Positions 21,212-33,200 of a DNA stretch of 64,000 nt are shown one piece after another. The stretch comes from Prunus persica (Eukaryota; Streptophyta; Magnoliopsida; Rosales; Rosaceae), in the NCBI RefSeq assembly GCF_000346465.2, contig NC_034009.1, positions 9,983,401-10,047,400 of the forward strand, given 5' to 3'. Positions within the stretch are counted from its first letter, which is position 1. Every line of letters begins with the position of its first letter. The position numbers were made by a program, and so were the translations under genes. The notes under the pieces were generated by a model. The model was not told where the DNA came from, ran no database searches, and saw only the letters and a list, made by a program, of their open reading frames with translations.

Positions 21212-22119
21212 ATATTCATAGCTTTATTACTTGGTGATATTCAATCTTATGTCCTCTTTGGCATCAAATAATGGTGTGGTTTTTTTTTTTTTCTTCTTCT
21301 TCATTTCTTTCCAAAACCGTGTTTGGCTTGTGCTTGGAGCTTTGGTTTGAAGATTGATTAATACTATATTTTCTTTAGTTTCCAATGAATAAAATGAAAA
21401 TCATGGATATATGATGATATTTGCAAGCTCTTTTCTCGTAACATTGTAATGCAAAATGTCAACATATCATATTTGAAGCGGCATTTGTCAATTACCAACG
21501 ATCATAATAATTGAAATAACAATCGGACCTCATATGCGACATAATACGATCAATTAATGGGATGAAAGAATATCATTTCGTTTTTCCTGTTGTAAACCAT
21601 TTGAGAATTCATACTATAAATACCGATATCCCGTGTAAGGGACTCTGTAGCTCAAGTGGTTAAGATCATTCTGCACGAGATCCTAGATTCAATTCCCCCT
21701 CCCCTAATATAGCTTGTATAAAAAAATATAAAAAATAAATACCGATAACCCATGATGTTGATATCAAAGCTTAGATAATGATCAAACATAGAATGAAATG
21801 TGGAGGAAGATAAGAGAATTGATAGATTAAGGGGTGAAAGGTATGTTATGTAAACTGCAACACAAATTTATAATTGTTCTTTGGATGTCGCCCTTGTGAA
21901 CAGGAAGCAGTCTGTATCAATGGATATGGAGCTCCAAGTCGAAGTGATCGAACCTGCAAAACATAATTCGCAAAGGAAAGGTAAAACTTTTCACTATCTA
22001 GCGAAAGTAGAAGAGACGAAAAAAGTAATCTTATTTAGAGTATGAGGCACAGCCTACCTCAACACGTCATGGTAGGTAAGAGAGCTATTGCATATGGCTT
22101 CTGAATATTTATGTATATT
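21212..22119. other. Gene E 3' flank with a SINE
   Basis: A PR-10-like 3' UTR runs to ~21,400. A tRNA-derived SINE lies at 21,648-21,735. No gene is seen in the remainder. Confidence 0.45.
21648..21735 (+). mobile_element. tRNA-derived SINE
   Basis: An A-box-like TAGCTCAAGTGGTTAAG and a B-box-like AGATTCAATTCCCCCTC are followed by AGCTTGTATAAAAAAA. Its tail is shared with the partial copy at ~31,215-31,310 (GTTCGATTCCCCCCTC ... TTGCTTGTATTAAAAA), and its A box with the piece at 63,770. Confidence 0.6.
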
Positions 22120-22310
22120 TAAAGGGTCTAGCCGCGCGGCTATACCTAAAAAAGTTCGCATACATTTAAAGAGTATAGCCACTCGGCTATACTTTTAAAA
22201 TATTCGAATATATTTAAATAGTATAGCCGTGCGGCTATACTCTTTAATATTAGAAATGACGATTTCAGGCCTGCGATTGAGGCCAACTCGAAGCCGCGCG
22301 GCTGTACCCT
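22120..22310. repeat. Small cluster of GTATAGCC-NN-CGGCTATAC palindromes
   Basis: Four copies of the short palindrome lie at about 22,127-22,146, 22,173-22,192, 22,220-22,241 and 22,293-22,308, with centres such as GC, AC and TG. The same motif forms the large array at 43.8-47.9 kb. Confidence 0.85.
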
Positions 22311-22931
22311 AAACCCTCGATTCGCACCCTGTTCTTGATCTCGCGATCGATGGCGCCGATGTGCTCGCTGTGGAGCTGTTGTTTATTGGTCTGTTTCTCA
22401 CCTTGTATGACGTTTTTTGGATTTCGAATTCGATTGGCTGTGCTTTGAAAGCAAATAGAAATTCATAAGCATGCTGCAAAACAAGGATTGCTCAGTTTTA
22501 AAAATACAAGTGTAGCTATTCTTGATTTTGTGATGGCTTCTGATATTTAGCTATGTTTTTAGCTTTCATGTAAGAGATCAACGATTGGATTAGTCTTAAT
22601 CTGTGCAGAAATGGTGTGTGAGGAAGGGAGAAATTGATTAAAAAGGTCTGTTGGCTTGGGTCTGGGTCTTGGTTTGCAGATTGGGTGTACGGTCTGTTGG
22701 CAAAGCCTGTCGGGGGTTGGGTGGGGGAGGAATCGGAGACAGAGACAGAGCAGAGGGGGCGCCGCCAGGGGGCGTGGTTTGGGTGGGGGTTATTTGTTAT
22801 TTTTGTTATTTTTAATTTTTTTAATTTGTTATTTTCTCTTTTAAAAATGAAATTACGAATTCACCCCTAATATTGACGAATTCCACAACTATGTATTGTC
22901 TAATTTAATTAAACTGCTATTTAGAGATAAT
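22311..22931. other. Unassigned stretch with GC-rich patches
   Basis: GC-richer patches at 22,310-22,380 and 22,690-22,790 (G-rich, with GGGGGCGCCGCCAGG) stand out from the AT-rich surroundings. No frame has recognisable homology. It may belong to the same element as the palindromes just upstream. Confidence 0.3.
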
Positions 22932-23146
22932 ATTCCATATATGACAACCACAAGGTGTGGTGCGATTGGCAAACTACTACCTCCAGCTGCCGAGCTACCT
23001 GATATCTCAATGGCAGGAGTTCGAAACCTGTTAGAAGCACTCTGTAGCCAGGGGCAAGCCAAACCTCGAGCAGAGATTAATCCCACCTTTTGAGTGTGGG
23101 GACACCTCGTGGTATTTACCAAAAAAAAAAAAATTCCATATATGAC
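22932..23146 (+). mobile_element. Complete SINE with poly(A) tail and 14-bp target duplication
   Basis: ATTCCATATATGAC occurs at 22,932-22,945 and again at 23,133-23,146. Between them lies a 187-bp element with an A-box-like GGTGTGGTGCGATTGG, a B-box-like GGAGTTCGAAACC, and a terminal run of A. Flawless duplications imply a fairly recent insertion. Confidence 0.85.
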
Positions 23147-23221
23147 GTGTACGTTGATAAGCATTTAACAAGGTAAGATTTTGTGTCCATATGGCACGTC
23201 TTATCCTGAAAGAATCTTACA

Positions 23222-23320
23222 CACTAAACTTACACACACTACACAAATGCTAGGACTCGAACCCAAGACCTCACCTGAGGGAGTAAATACTCAAAACCAC
23301 TACACTAGTGGGTCTTTTGC
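23222..23320 (-). mobile_element. tRNA-derived SINE, minus strand
   Basis: The complement reads ACTAGTGTAGTGGTTTTGAG, then GGTCTTGGGTTCGAGTCCTA (A and B boxes). The family recurs at 55,315-55,432, 59,855-59,930 and 60,965-61,092 (minus) and 61,535-61,590 (plus, truncated). Confidence 0.65.
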
Positions 23321-24549
23321 GAGTATGGAAAATATTTGACAAAAAGAAAGAGTGTGGAAAGTTGTGAATAAGTAGAGAATGTGATATTTGACCAAAAAAA
23401 AGTAGAGAATGTGATAGCATTTGTAAGAAATGTGGGAAATTTTTTGAAGTATTTATTGACATCTTTTAGGTTTTTAAAAAATAATAATAATAAAGCCAAA
23501 GGCAATTTTGAAAAGAAAAAAAAAAGGCTGCATTTCAAAAGGGTTTATAATTTTTTTTAAAAAAGAATTTTATATACATTTAAAATGTAAAAAAGGGAAG
23601 GGAAAAAAAAAGAAGGTAACGTGTCAGAACCAATTTTTTAAATATATATTTTAAAAAAAGAATGAATTTAAATACATTTAAAAAGGTTAAAATAAAAAAT
23701 AAAAAAATTAACGACTAGCTGACAACAATGCACCTTTAATATTAGCCTTTGGATTTGCAGTTGCACAAGATGTTCCATGCTCATGCCCATGCGTAATACT
23801 TTCTCTTCTTAAAAAGCACATGCGTTGGGCCAACAAAAAATTTGGCCTGAGCTATAGTTGGACTACAAGTGGCCTGGTTGGAGGGCTAAATGCCTAAATG
23901 TGGCCCTCTAAATTTGGCTAAATTTTTTTTAGCCTATAACTGAAGATGAATTTTGCATTAATTTAGTATTTGGCCTGTAGCCCACGGCTGAAGATAGCCT
24001 TATCTTACCTTATGCATGCATTAGAAAGTGTCTGTTTTCTTTTGAGGCCAGATCAGTCCCATTAAACATGCTCTAAGCACTTCATGAGCTGTTAAAAGTC
24101 TCTCAATTGGTGCTCAAGGTCACAATTTTTCTTTGGGGTGCTTATACCCTTTGTAGCTGAAGTTTTTTTCTTTCCTGTTTTGTTTATCTAATTTTGGGTT
24201 TCAAGACCTCGTTTACAACTGGCAGTCAACACTGGATTCAGTGGTATGATCAAATAAACCGTACAATATTAACAATATGATCAATAGTTCAAAGTTACAT
24301 AATTGAGTACCAGATCAACTTTCAACCTTCAATATTTCATGTAAAATACAACAATTCAATCTTTTAATGTGATTTCAACTGGAACATATTGACTTTATTA
24401 TAAAATATATATATTAAAACAAAGTGTGACATATATCATGAACAACTGGACAAAGAGACACTTGATGTACCAAGTCCAAGGCAAACCCACACCTTTAACT
24501 GACAATGAAACTGGTAGAACCCAAATTACAAATATAAACAAGTTTGGTT
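23321..24549. other. AT-rich intergenic DNA and gene F 3' flank
   Basis: It is largely A/T-runs (23,340-23,720). A possible hAT-type MITE with GGCCT/AGGCC-rich ends lies around 23,820-24,005, but its ends could not be defined. No gene is seen. Confidence 0.35.
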
Positions 24550-25134
24550 TTAGTTGTAGGCATCAGGGTTGGCCGTTAGGTAGTCTTCAACAAGCTTGAA
24601 GAGACCGGAAGCCTTTGCTTTGCCAGCCTTAACTTGCTCCTCCTTGATCACCACATCTCCCTTGGCATGGTAGTGGCTGGTGGTCTTGATGATGGATCCT
24701 CCGTTGGGGGATGCCACCAACTTGGTCTCATAAGCGATCTTCTCGATTACGTCAGACAAGGCATCTCCTTCAATCAAAGTGTAGCTGTAAGAAAACTTGT
24801 CCTTGTCAATCCCATCGACCCTGTGCTTCACAAACCCGAATTGGCTGCCTGCAAATGGATTAAAACATAAATTAGTAAAATTCTTTGAGTTCATCTAAGT
24901 GTCAAAAAAAATGTGAACATATACAGAGAATAAGGGGTCAACTAGCTAACCTTCACCAAACGTAATTTTCTTGATGGTTCCAACGCCTCCATCGCCTTCA
25001 ACAATTTCAGCACCTTTGACTGCAGATGGAGCAATCTTGGGGATGAGGGTATCGGCGTCGAGGATGAAAGCCTTGAACAACCTTGCTGGTGGGATGACAG
25101 AGGTGAACTCTGTTTCATATGTGAAAACGCCCAT
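24550..25134 (-). CDS. PR-10 / Bet v 1 family protein, gene F
   Basis: Exon 1 is 25,134-24,951 and exon 2 is 24,848-24,550, with a 102-bp phase-1 intron (GCAG acceptor); the product is 160 residues. It starts [20 protein letters not shown], has loop EGDGGVGT and ends TANPDAYN. Residues [20 protein letters not shown] and [20 protein letters not shown] place it with gene I (57.4 kb) rather than with the A-D groups. An upstream in-frame ATG at 25,170 would add 12 residues; the MGVF start is preferred because it is shared by all paralogues. A TATA-like GATAAATA lies on the complement near 25,249-25,256. Confidence 0.95.
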
Positions 25135-25826
25135 GATGATGATGAGTTTTTTACTTGGGAAACTGATCAAAGGAAAAGTTTAAAGGAATAAGAGAATAGT
25201 TGAACTACAAGGAGGTTGTGAGTTGAAGAATGAGGATGCTGAAGGTGATATTTATCGATCACATCTAAGAGCATGAACTGAGTTGAAGGTTCCCATTTGG
25301 TGTGTGAATAGCTGTCCTTGTACATTGTTAACCAGTTTATGCAAGTTGCTAATAAAATTGTATTAGGATATGTCCAAAACGGTCAAGGAAAGCTCCCAGA
25401 GACGAATTAATTTACAAGCCAATTGGTTCTAGACTGTGTACTATATGGGGTCGGGTTCTAGATGGTCTTCCAATTATAATTTGAATTTTCAATAAACAAA
25501 TGGTCGGTCATGAAAGTTAACTACATCAGCTGTTGTTTCTGAATCCGTGAGGAATCATTTTTTTCCTCCACAATGGCAACTGGCTGGCAGTCAACATCGG
25601 CTTTATTTTTTTATTTTTTATTTTATTTTCTAGTCAACATTGGCTTATTTTCTTTTTTTATTGATACTGTTTTTTCAATTTTATAAGGTTTGGATATGAG
25701 GTGCAGTAAATTTCTGCCTAGATTCACTGCAAAAATCTACTTCACAACCAGACTAAGGAACATTTACTGATGTTGCAAATGTCTTCCATGACATATTGAA
25801 TATATGCCAGACTAAAAGCATACTTA
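25135..25826. promoter_or_regulatory. Upstream region of gene F
   Basis: The TATA-like box is near 25,250 and the rest is AT-rich sequence without a gene. Confidence 0.4.
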
Positions 25827-26260
25827 GAGCAATTTCACCTACTGTGCCATGACAAAGAGCAAGAGCAAGTAAAGGCAGACACTATTCACATGAATAGTGA
25901 CTATCCTAGCAATTTTTTTTGATGCATTCCCTCCCACCTATTGCCATGGCAATCCAAGGATAATCACTATTCACATGAGATATTAGGAGAGAAATTTGTA
26001 TGAATTTTGGTATAGAAAGTGAAGAACATGGTTAGGTATTTATATATAAAAAAAAAATTATGAATTTTTTTCCCTTTCTTTCCCAATTTTTTTGGTATTT
26101 AAATTGGTCGCTGACGTCAGCAACTCAGGCAAGTCTTGCCTTTGGGCTTGCCCAGTTTTATGGGCCCATTTTTTTCCATGGCAAAAGGTAATGGTTGTAA
26201 GTTGTTTTTGGAGCCTAAGCCCCATTTTGCCATGGCAAAAAGTGATGGGTGGAAGTGCTC
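25827..26260. mobile_element. MITE with TTA target duplication
   Basis: Terminal inverted repeats GAGCAATTTCACC and GGTGGAAGTGCTC bound 434 bp, flanked by TTA on both sides (25,824-25,826 and 26,261-26,263). The inside has CACTATTCACATGAATAGTGA and repeated CCATGGCAA phrases and no coding frame. A TTA duplication fits the PIF/Harbinger group. Confidence 0.7.
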
Positions 26261-26263
26261 TTA

Positions 26264-26788
26264 GCAATTAATCAATCTTGTACTTAGGCTGCATGAGTGA
26301 GTGGAAAAGTATTAGAAAACCAGTGTAACAACATATGTTTAAGCCTATCAGATCAGATGTTCATCTTCATTCATCCCACAAACTAAGACTTTATCAGTCT
26401 ATAAGATGTACAAATTGACCTTATTAGTTAAATAATTATGTTATGTATAATGTATCTGCCATCAAGTACTCCAAGTACTTAATTGAGGTTAGCAACTCTG
26501 GTTGGCTGGACTAATTGGGTTATTAAGATTAGCTATTTGAGGCGGCTTCTTAGACTTGAACAGTAAGTCAATGAAATTGAAAATTCTAGCCCCCTTTTCC
26601 AATAGGGACATTCATTGAAAACTTTAATCTACAGGGGAAATTTCTAACACCATGACCATATGCTTCCATCTATAAATAGCACATCCAGTGCTCACATTTT
26701 CAAGCATCAAATATCATCCCTGCCAATCATCTAATCCTTTCACACTTTCATCTTCTTTGATCATTTTCTAAGCTCTAAAATCATCACC
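26264..26788 (+). promoter_or_regulatory. Upstream region of gene G
   Basis: TATAAATA is at 26,671-26,678. The last ~120 bases, including ATCATCCCTGCCAATCATC, match the gene B promoter and leader, showing that G derives from a B-type copy. Confidence 0.7.
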
Positions 26789-27376
26789 ATGGGTGTCTTC
26801 ACATACTCAGACGAGTCCACCTCAGTCATCCCCCCACCAAGATTGTTCAAAGCCCTTGTTCTTGAAGCGGACACCCTCATCCCCAAGATTGCTCCCCAAT
26901 CAGTTAAAAGTGCTGAAATTGTTGAAGGAGATGGAGGTGTTGGAACCATCAAGAAGATTAGCTTTGGTGAAGGTTGGTTTCTTCCACTGCCTCTTCCAAG
27001 TCTAACTTGTTTGCTTGATTAACATAAATCTTGAAAGCAGTAAGCTCTAAAATTCTAATCAAATCTTCATTTTACAGGAAGTCATTACAGCTATGTGAAG
27101 CACCGGATCGACGGGCTTGACAAAGATAACTTTGTGTACAACTACACTTTGGTTGAAGGAGATGCTCTTTCAGACAAGGTTGAGAAAATCACTTATGAGA
27201 TTAAGTTGGTGGCATCTGCTGATGGAGGTTCCATCATAAAGAGCACCAGCAACTACCACACCAAAGGTGATGTTGAGATCAAGGAAGAGGATGTTAAGGC
27301 TGGCAAAGAGAAGGCAACTGGTCTGTTCAAGCTTATTGAGAACTACCTTGTGGCCAACCCAGATGCCTACAACTAA
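26789..27376 (+). CDS. PR-10 / Bet v 1 family protein, gene G
   Basis: Exon 1 is 26,789-26,972 and exon 2 is 27,078-27,376, with a 105-bp phase-1 intron; the product is 160 residues. It starts [20 protein letters not shown], has loop EGDGGVGT and ends VANPDAYN. It differs from B and D in [18 protein letters not shown] and [13 protein letters not shown]. The promoter is B-like, while exon 2 from residue 107 is nearer H. The downstream region (27,985-28,140) is shared with gene H (32,520-32,690), so G and H were duplicated together with flanks. Confidence 0.95.
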
Positions 27377-29005
27377 AACCTTAAATGAATATATACTGCA
27401 TGATGTGCTTTCTCTGTCATTATATTGGTGTGGCTTTCATTTTTTCCTTTTCTTTTTCTTGTGTATCAACCCAGAGCTGCTTTGGCTTGCACCTAAGTCT
27501 ATGATAAATTGTAATGTGTGTATTTGATTTGATTCTCAATAAATAAAGCAAAAATCAGTTGCTGGTCTTTACAAATTTGGTCTGCAGTTAGACAAGGATA
27601 TACAATAAAAGCAGAAGAGCATATCTGCTTGAATATTTATTTTGTTCTTTGTTAAATACCTTTGGGGAACAATATAAAAGAATACAGAAAATACATTGTA
27701 GCACTCAAAATAAGAGAAATTCCATTTCTGTTTAATTAAATGTTGGCCACAAATGGCTTTGCAAAGTCAGAAGATTTGATTGATAACAAATGGGCAGCAG
27801 AGTGAGTTTCAAAGAATAATAAACCTCGTGGTGTGTGGACTTGACTTACCATAAGAAATATGAAGTGTGTGGACTTGACTTCAATTTGATTAGAACAGCA
27901 AATTTGGTAGAAGAGATTACTTGAGAAGAGAAGCGATTGAAAGTCTAAATTGGATGACATGTTTGTGAAAGTGATAGGGAGACAAAGCACAATACAATAA
28001 TGTATAATTCCTGCATTGTGGGGTCTTTGATGAGGTAGAAGATTTATGATTAATGGACATTTGAAGCAGAAAATGGTGCAGATGGCTGATGTTGAAGCAG
28101 AGCATCCTCTGTATGATTAGAGAGGACTCAAGTCTACAAGACGTATACACCAGGCTAAATTACACGTATCGTATTTACTTATCACATCTCTTATAGAATG
28201 AAAATATAATTATACATGCCAATGAGGTCTAGCCCATTGAAAAAAGGCCTTAATTTGCAGATTAGTGTGTTAGATTTCTTTATATACATGTTCAAGATCT
28301 TTCACACAATCTGAAATACGTAAAGACATACCTAACGCCATCTTTCTTGAGTACACGACCTCTGCTCTCTCTCAAAATCTGTTTCAACTCTCTCTTTATG
28401 ATGAGATTAGGGTTAGATAACGTGTCTAACGAGAGCAAGACCTTAAGCTTATATAGGGCTATGTCAAGTTGTCTCTACTCATCACCGAGGGCCGACTTGA
28501 CTAATCTTCTAAGCCCACCAAGCAACGATTCACACAAAAAAGGAAATTAATAGAACCCCTTAGGCTTTAAAACCTTTCCTTAGTCCACAAGGTTTCGGGC
28601 CTCAAGGTATAACCTAATTTAAACTCTTATTATCAAAACCGGATATAACTTAGTATCTAGTGCACCAATCTAAATAGGCAACATAACATAGTGGTCTCAT
28701 ATTCGAATCCTCATAGTTATTTGGTAGTGTGTATGAAAAATTCCCCCCTCCCCCTCCCCCTTCCCAACTTTGACAAAAACAAATATAATTAAACATATGG
28801 GTTTTATAATTTCTATATTTGTAAAATATATAATACTTTTGTGTGGTTTGCCACACTATTGTGCCAAGCTTAAGCCCACAATGAAACCACAAACAGAAGC
28901 TCGTTTCGTATTGACCACATAGAAGCCCAAAGTGGAGAGCCCACTTATTTTCTATATAATACTAGAGAGACTGTATAATGAGGGGTTATTTGATACATTT
29001 TGTAA
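27377..29005. other. Gene G 3' flank and intergenic DNA
   Basis: The 3' UTR has AATAAA near 27,540. At 27,840-28,140 lies a block also found, shortened, after gene H and in the flanks of the inverted-repeat arms (15.8-16.1, 39.4-39.6 and 41.1-41.4 kb). A C-rich tract at 28,744-28,762 follows a possible SINE scrap (28,690-28,760). No gene is seen. Confidence 0.45.
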
Positions 29006-29889
29006 GAGCATCTTTAATAGGCTCTTTAACAACTCCAGAATGCTAAAATAAGTGAGCCACATCATCAAAATTCTCTCTAACAACTTTAGAATGCTAAAAT
29101 AGGTGATCCACATCATCAAAACCCTCTCCAACAACCTTATCAAAGTCAATCATCAAAGTTGCAACCTCTTTCCTCTATTTTCAGGATTGGTAAGTTGACT
29201 TTGATTCAAAAATTAATTTTACTTTGGAAAAATAAAACCTACCTTGAAAATATTAAAACATGCATTTTTTTTTCCAGATAATAAATACATAGAAATTCTT
29301 CACATATTTTCATATTTTTCATTCTTTTTCATAACATTGCATTAATTGAATTTGAAGAGTCTGATATGGCATAAATTATAAAGTAGCAAATAAACCTTTT
29401 CAAATTACCACATAAGTCAACAAACTTTAATTTGAAAAGTTTAGTTTGCTACTACTATTGGAGAAGAGCATCTCCAACAGCTTTTTCAAAGACTTTAGGA
29501 CACTAAAATAAGTAAGCCACATCAAAAAAACCTTCTTTAACAGTCCTGTCAAACCCACTCACCAAATCTAGTACTCTTCCTTCACTCTGCAACATATTTA
29601 TTAAGCTTTGAAACAACAAAAGCTGTATTGGAATGTTAAAAGCCTACATGAGATTGAGTTAACAATAATGAATTATTATTTAAATATTAAGTTGGTATTA
29701 TTAAATTGAATATAATATTAGTGTTTGATTAAATAGAAAAAGAAAAGTCAAACATTGAAATTAATAAAATTGAAGAGGTTGATAGTGATACAAAATAGTA
29801 AAGTAGCAAATTTTACCCTTCAAATTACCACGTAAGTCAACAAACCACAATTTAAAGAATTTAGTTTGAAGAAATTATTGAAGATGCTT
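29006..29889. mobile_element. Two adjacent related MITEs
   Basis: GAGCATCTTTAATAG (29,006) and GAGCATCTCCAACAG (29,466) begin two similar units. Both end in ATTTAGTTTG-type sequence followed by an imperfect inverted end (CTACTATTGGAGA; ATTATTGAAGATGCTTC). Internal phrases such as TACCACATAAGTCAACAAAC and TACCACGTAAGTCAACAAAC are shared. No coding frame. Confidence 0.6.
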
Positions 29890-30250
29890 CGTTTATCCAC
29901 ATTAACTCAATCATTAATGTAATTAGTTAATACATTACAAATAGGGTTTTATTCTTGTAACAAAGTGAGGCAAATTAAGTTTTTTTTAGGGATTTGATTT
30001 CCCCACTCTCCTTTTCTCCACTTACACTAACTTTTTTTTTAAATACTTTTTAATCAATTTTGTTCTTTCTCTTTCCTATTCTATCTTTACCTTGCACTAA
30101 TTTCTTTTTACTTCACTTTTATATTAGTTCTTTTCCTTTATACTTAATTTTCCAGCTTGTACTCCATTTTTAGTATTTTTTTTCCTTTAATCGAGTAATA
30201 AATTATTATTTTTCCCTTTAATACTGAAAATGGAGTGTAAGTTGAAAAAT
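29890..30250. other. T-rich intergenic DNA
   Basis: Low-complexity T/C-rich sequence with no feature recognised. Confidence 0.4.
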
Positions 30251-30756
30251 GGCCAAAAGTCACTTTTGGTCCTGTAGTTTAGTACTTCAACCACTTTTGA
30301 TCCTATAGTTTCAATTCTATCAATTTTGCCATTGTAGTTTCGTATTTGTAACAATTTAAGGATATGTTAGCATTCTTGTTAATTTCTTTCATGATGCAAG
30401 GGGCAATTTCGTCAACACAAAACCGTTAAGCGTAAAAGCTTGTCTGAAATTCTCCCAATGTCATATTAGGGCTCAAAATTCAACCACTAATCCCAATTTT
30501 TGAAGAACCCTAAACCCAAATAACCAATTTCAAGCCCTAATATGAAATTAGGGGAGTTTCAGAAGATCTTTTATGCTCAAGGATTTTGGGTAGACAAAAT
30601 TGCCCTATGCACCGTCAAAGAAATTGACAGGAATACTAATTTGTCCTTAAATTGCAACAAATACGAAACTACAGGGTCAAAATTGACCGAATTAAAACTA
30701 CAGGGTCAAAAGTGGTTGAAGCGCCAAACTACGGGGACCAAAAGTGACTTTTACCC
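30251..30756. mobile_element. Long-TIR non-autonomous DNA transposon
   Basis: The outer ~120 bases at each end are inverted repeats, starting GGCCAAAAGTCACTTTTGG and, on the complement from the right end, GGGTAAAAGTCACTTTTGG. Long inverted ends suggest a Mutator-like derivative. A clear target duplication was not found. No transposase. Confidence 0.65.
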
Positions 30757-31742
30757 AAAAATAAGTATAAAGAAAAAGAAATAACATAAAAGTGAAGTAA
30801 AAAAGAAATTAATGTAGGATAAGGATAGAATAAGAAAGAGAAATAACAAAATTGAATAAAAAGTATTAAAAAGTAAAAGAGAGTGTAAGTTAAGAAAAGA
30901 AAAACGGGAAAATCAGCTCACTTTTTTAAATATGATGATATTCTTATCAAATTGCACCGAAAACAGTACCGATTCTGCTATTTTTGTTTTGTCTTTTTTC
31001 CCCACTCTGTTAATTATCCAAATTATGAGTCCCGCCAACTTTGAAGGTTGTCTTTTATGTCAAAAATAATGCTGAGCATCTATTTCCTTTCTCCTTCTCT
31101 TTTTGTCCGGACATTGAGCATTCAGAACTCTGGCTTTATTCCTCGCTTATGTATTTTGGAACATAATTGGTGTTGATTTTCAACAGTGAATTGCAATATC
31201 ATGCGAGAGTACTTATAGCTAAAATAATTAAGAGTATTTATTCTTGCATTTGAGGTCTTACGTTCGATTCCCCCCTCTCCGAAATATTGCTTGTATTAAA
31301 AATTTTTTGTAATACTCTGATCACAGGAACATTCCACATGTGCATTCTATATAATAGTTGGCATTCGGAGTCGACTATGCATGTAGATAGACATGTTAAT
31401 TTTGGAACATCCTATTGGTCAATTAGAATATTATTAAGTTAGCACACCAGTTGGAATAAGTTGAATTTTCCAAATAAACTTTTAGTGGTGGCGTAATTTC
31501 TTTGACTAAAATATTGATTGAAATTGGGAATTATATTTTTCCTTTTCACATGTACAACCACCGCTAAAAAAAAAATTAAAATTGTCTATATATGGGAGCT
31601 ACTTTACACATATACCCTTCCCCCTACCCTATAAATACCACCTCTGGTGCTCTCACTTCCTCACACCAATATCAAACATTCTCTTAGCTTCCTCACATCT
31701 CAATCTTTCTTTGATCATTTTCTAAGCTCTAAAATCATCACC
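30757..31742 (+). promoter_or_regulatory. Upstream region of gene H with a SINE scrap
   Basis: A SINE fragment (31,215-31,310) has B box ACGTTCGATTCCCCC. From ~31,380 the sequence resembles the gene D upstream region (ATATTATTAAGTTAGCACACC). TATAAATA is at 31,630-31,637. Confidence 0.6.
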
Positions 31743-32334
31743 ATGGGTGTCTTCACATACTCAGACGAGTCCACCTCAGTCATCCCCCCACCAAGATTGT
31801 TCAAAGCCCTTGTTCTTGAAGCTGACACCCTCATCCCCAAGATTGCTCCCCAATCAGTGAAAAGTGCTGAAATTGTTGAAGGAGATGGAGGTGTTGGAAC
31901 CATCAAGAAGATTAGCTTTGGTGAAGGTTGGTTTCTGCCATTGCCTCTTCTAAGTTTAACTTGTTTGCCTAATTAATAACATAAATCTTGAAAGCATTAA
32001 TCTCTTAATTTCTAATTATAATCCTCATTTTACAGGAAGTCATTACAGCTATGTGAAGCACCAGATCGACGGGCTTGACAAAGATAACTTTGTGTACAAC
32101 TACAGTTTGGTTGAAGGAGATGCTCTTTCAGACAAGGTTGAGAAAATCAGTTATGAGATTAAGTTGGTGGCATCTGCTGATGGAGGTTCCGTCATAAAGA
32201 GCACCAGCAACTACCACACCAAAGGTGATGTTGAGATCAAGGAGGAGGATGTTAAGGCTGGGAAAGAGAAGGCAACTGGTCTGTTCAAGCTTATTGAGAA
32301 CTACCTTGTGGCCAACCCTGATGCCTGCAACTAA
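31743..32334 (+). CDS. PR-10 / Bet v 1 family protein, gene H
   Basis: Exon 1 is 31,743-31,926 and exon 2 is 32,036-32,334, with a 109-bp phase-1 intron; the product is 160 residues. Promoter, leader and exon 1 match gene D. Exon 2 has [20 protein letters not shown] and [13 protein letters not shown]. Odd: the C-terminus reads NPDACN, a Tyr-to-Cys change in an otherwise constant tail. Its exon 2 3' half is the apparent donor or relative of the matching part of D'. An in-frame ATG at 31,647 is upstream of the shared MGVF start and is not preferred. Confidence 0.95.
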
Positions 32335-32690
32335 AACCTTAAAATGAATATATACTGCATGTGCTTTCTCTCTCATTGGTGTGGCTTTCATTTTCCTTTT
32401 CTTTTTTCTGGTGTATCAAGCCAGAGCTGCTTTGGCTTGCACCTGAGGCTATGATAATTTGTAATGTTTGTATTTGATTTGATTCTCAATAAATGAAGCA
32501 AAAAATCAATTACTAGTCTTTACAATACAATAATGTATAATCCCAGCAATTGGATCTTTGATTAGGTAGAAGATTTATGATTGATGGGCTGATTTTGAAG
32601 CAGGGTAGCCTCTGTGTGATTAGAGAGACCTCAACTGTACAGGTAAAAGTAACATTACATATTTACTGTTCACATCTCTCATAAAGTAAC
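32335..32690. other. Gene H 3' flank
   Basis: A 3' UTR, then a shortened copy of the block found after gene G (ATAATGTATAATCCCAGCAA to CCTCTGTGTGATTAGAGAG). It ends at the LINE fragment. Confidence 0.55.
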
Positions 32691-33200
32691 ATCATAGCTT
32701 AAAACCACAACGGAAGCCCAAATAGAAACTCGTTTCGCTTATTTCACTAGGAGCCTGAACGACTGGATTATAACCTAACTGTATAAGCTTCCTTTCTAAA
32801 GTAGAGGAAACAGAACGAGTTTCCACAAAACACAAAATATCAGGACTACGGGAAGTTTTTAGACTTTTAACAAACTGAAAAAAACATGGCCGAGAGCAAC
32901 CTCTACAATTCCACAAGTAGAAAGATGGTACCCAGCAGGGCTTTGAAACTGATCAGGATCATTATTATTAAAAATATCCACAATATGAGGTGAATGATTG
33001 TCAATAGTTCCAGATGACCCATGGGGGATTATTGAATTGACTGGAATTCCAGCAGTTTTCATGGCAAATACCATTACTGCACCAGCATTATCAAGATTGG
33101 ACATAGGTGGATAATCAACAAAAACCATAAAAAGAGCATTCAAGTAGTGTTCAACAGTGATAGGAAGATGGAACTTAACAGCAAACAACGCAGACATAGA
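32691..33200 (-). pseudogene. LINE fragment: end of ORF1 region and start of endonuclease domain
   Basis: On the minus strand the phrase WNCRGCSRPCFFQFVKSL ... DILCFVETR is the start of the AP-endonuclease domain of a plant L1 LINE. The preceding frame (33,197-32,859) runs into it with a frame change around 32,915. Everything after the first ~70 endonuclease residues is absent. Confidence 0.7.

Noticed and set aside
21640..21700. tRNA gene suspected from GTAGCTCAAGTGGTTAAG
   Set aside because: No acceptor-stem or anticodon-arm pairing, and an A-rich tail; it fits a tRNA-derived SINE.
22634..22870. 78-codon frame with G-rich translation
   Set aside because: Low complexity, no homology and no promoter or splice evidence.
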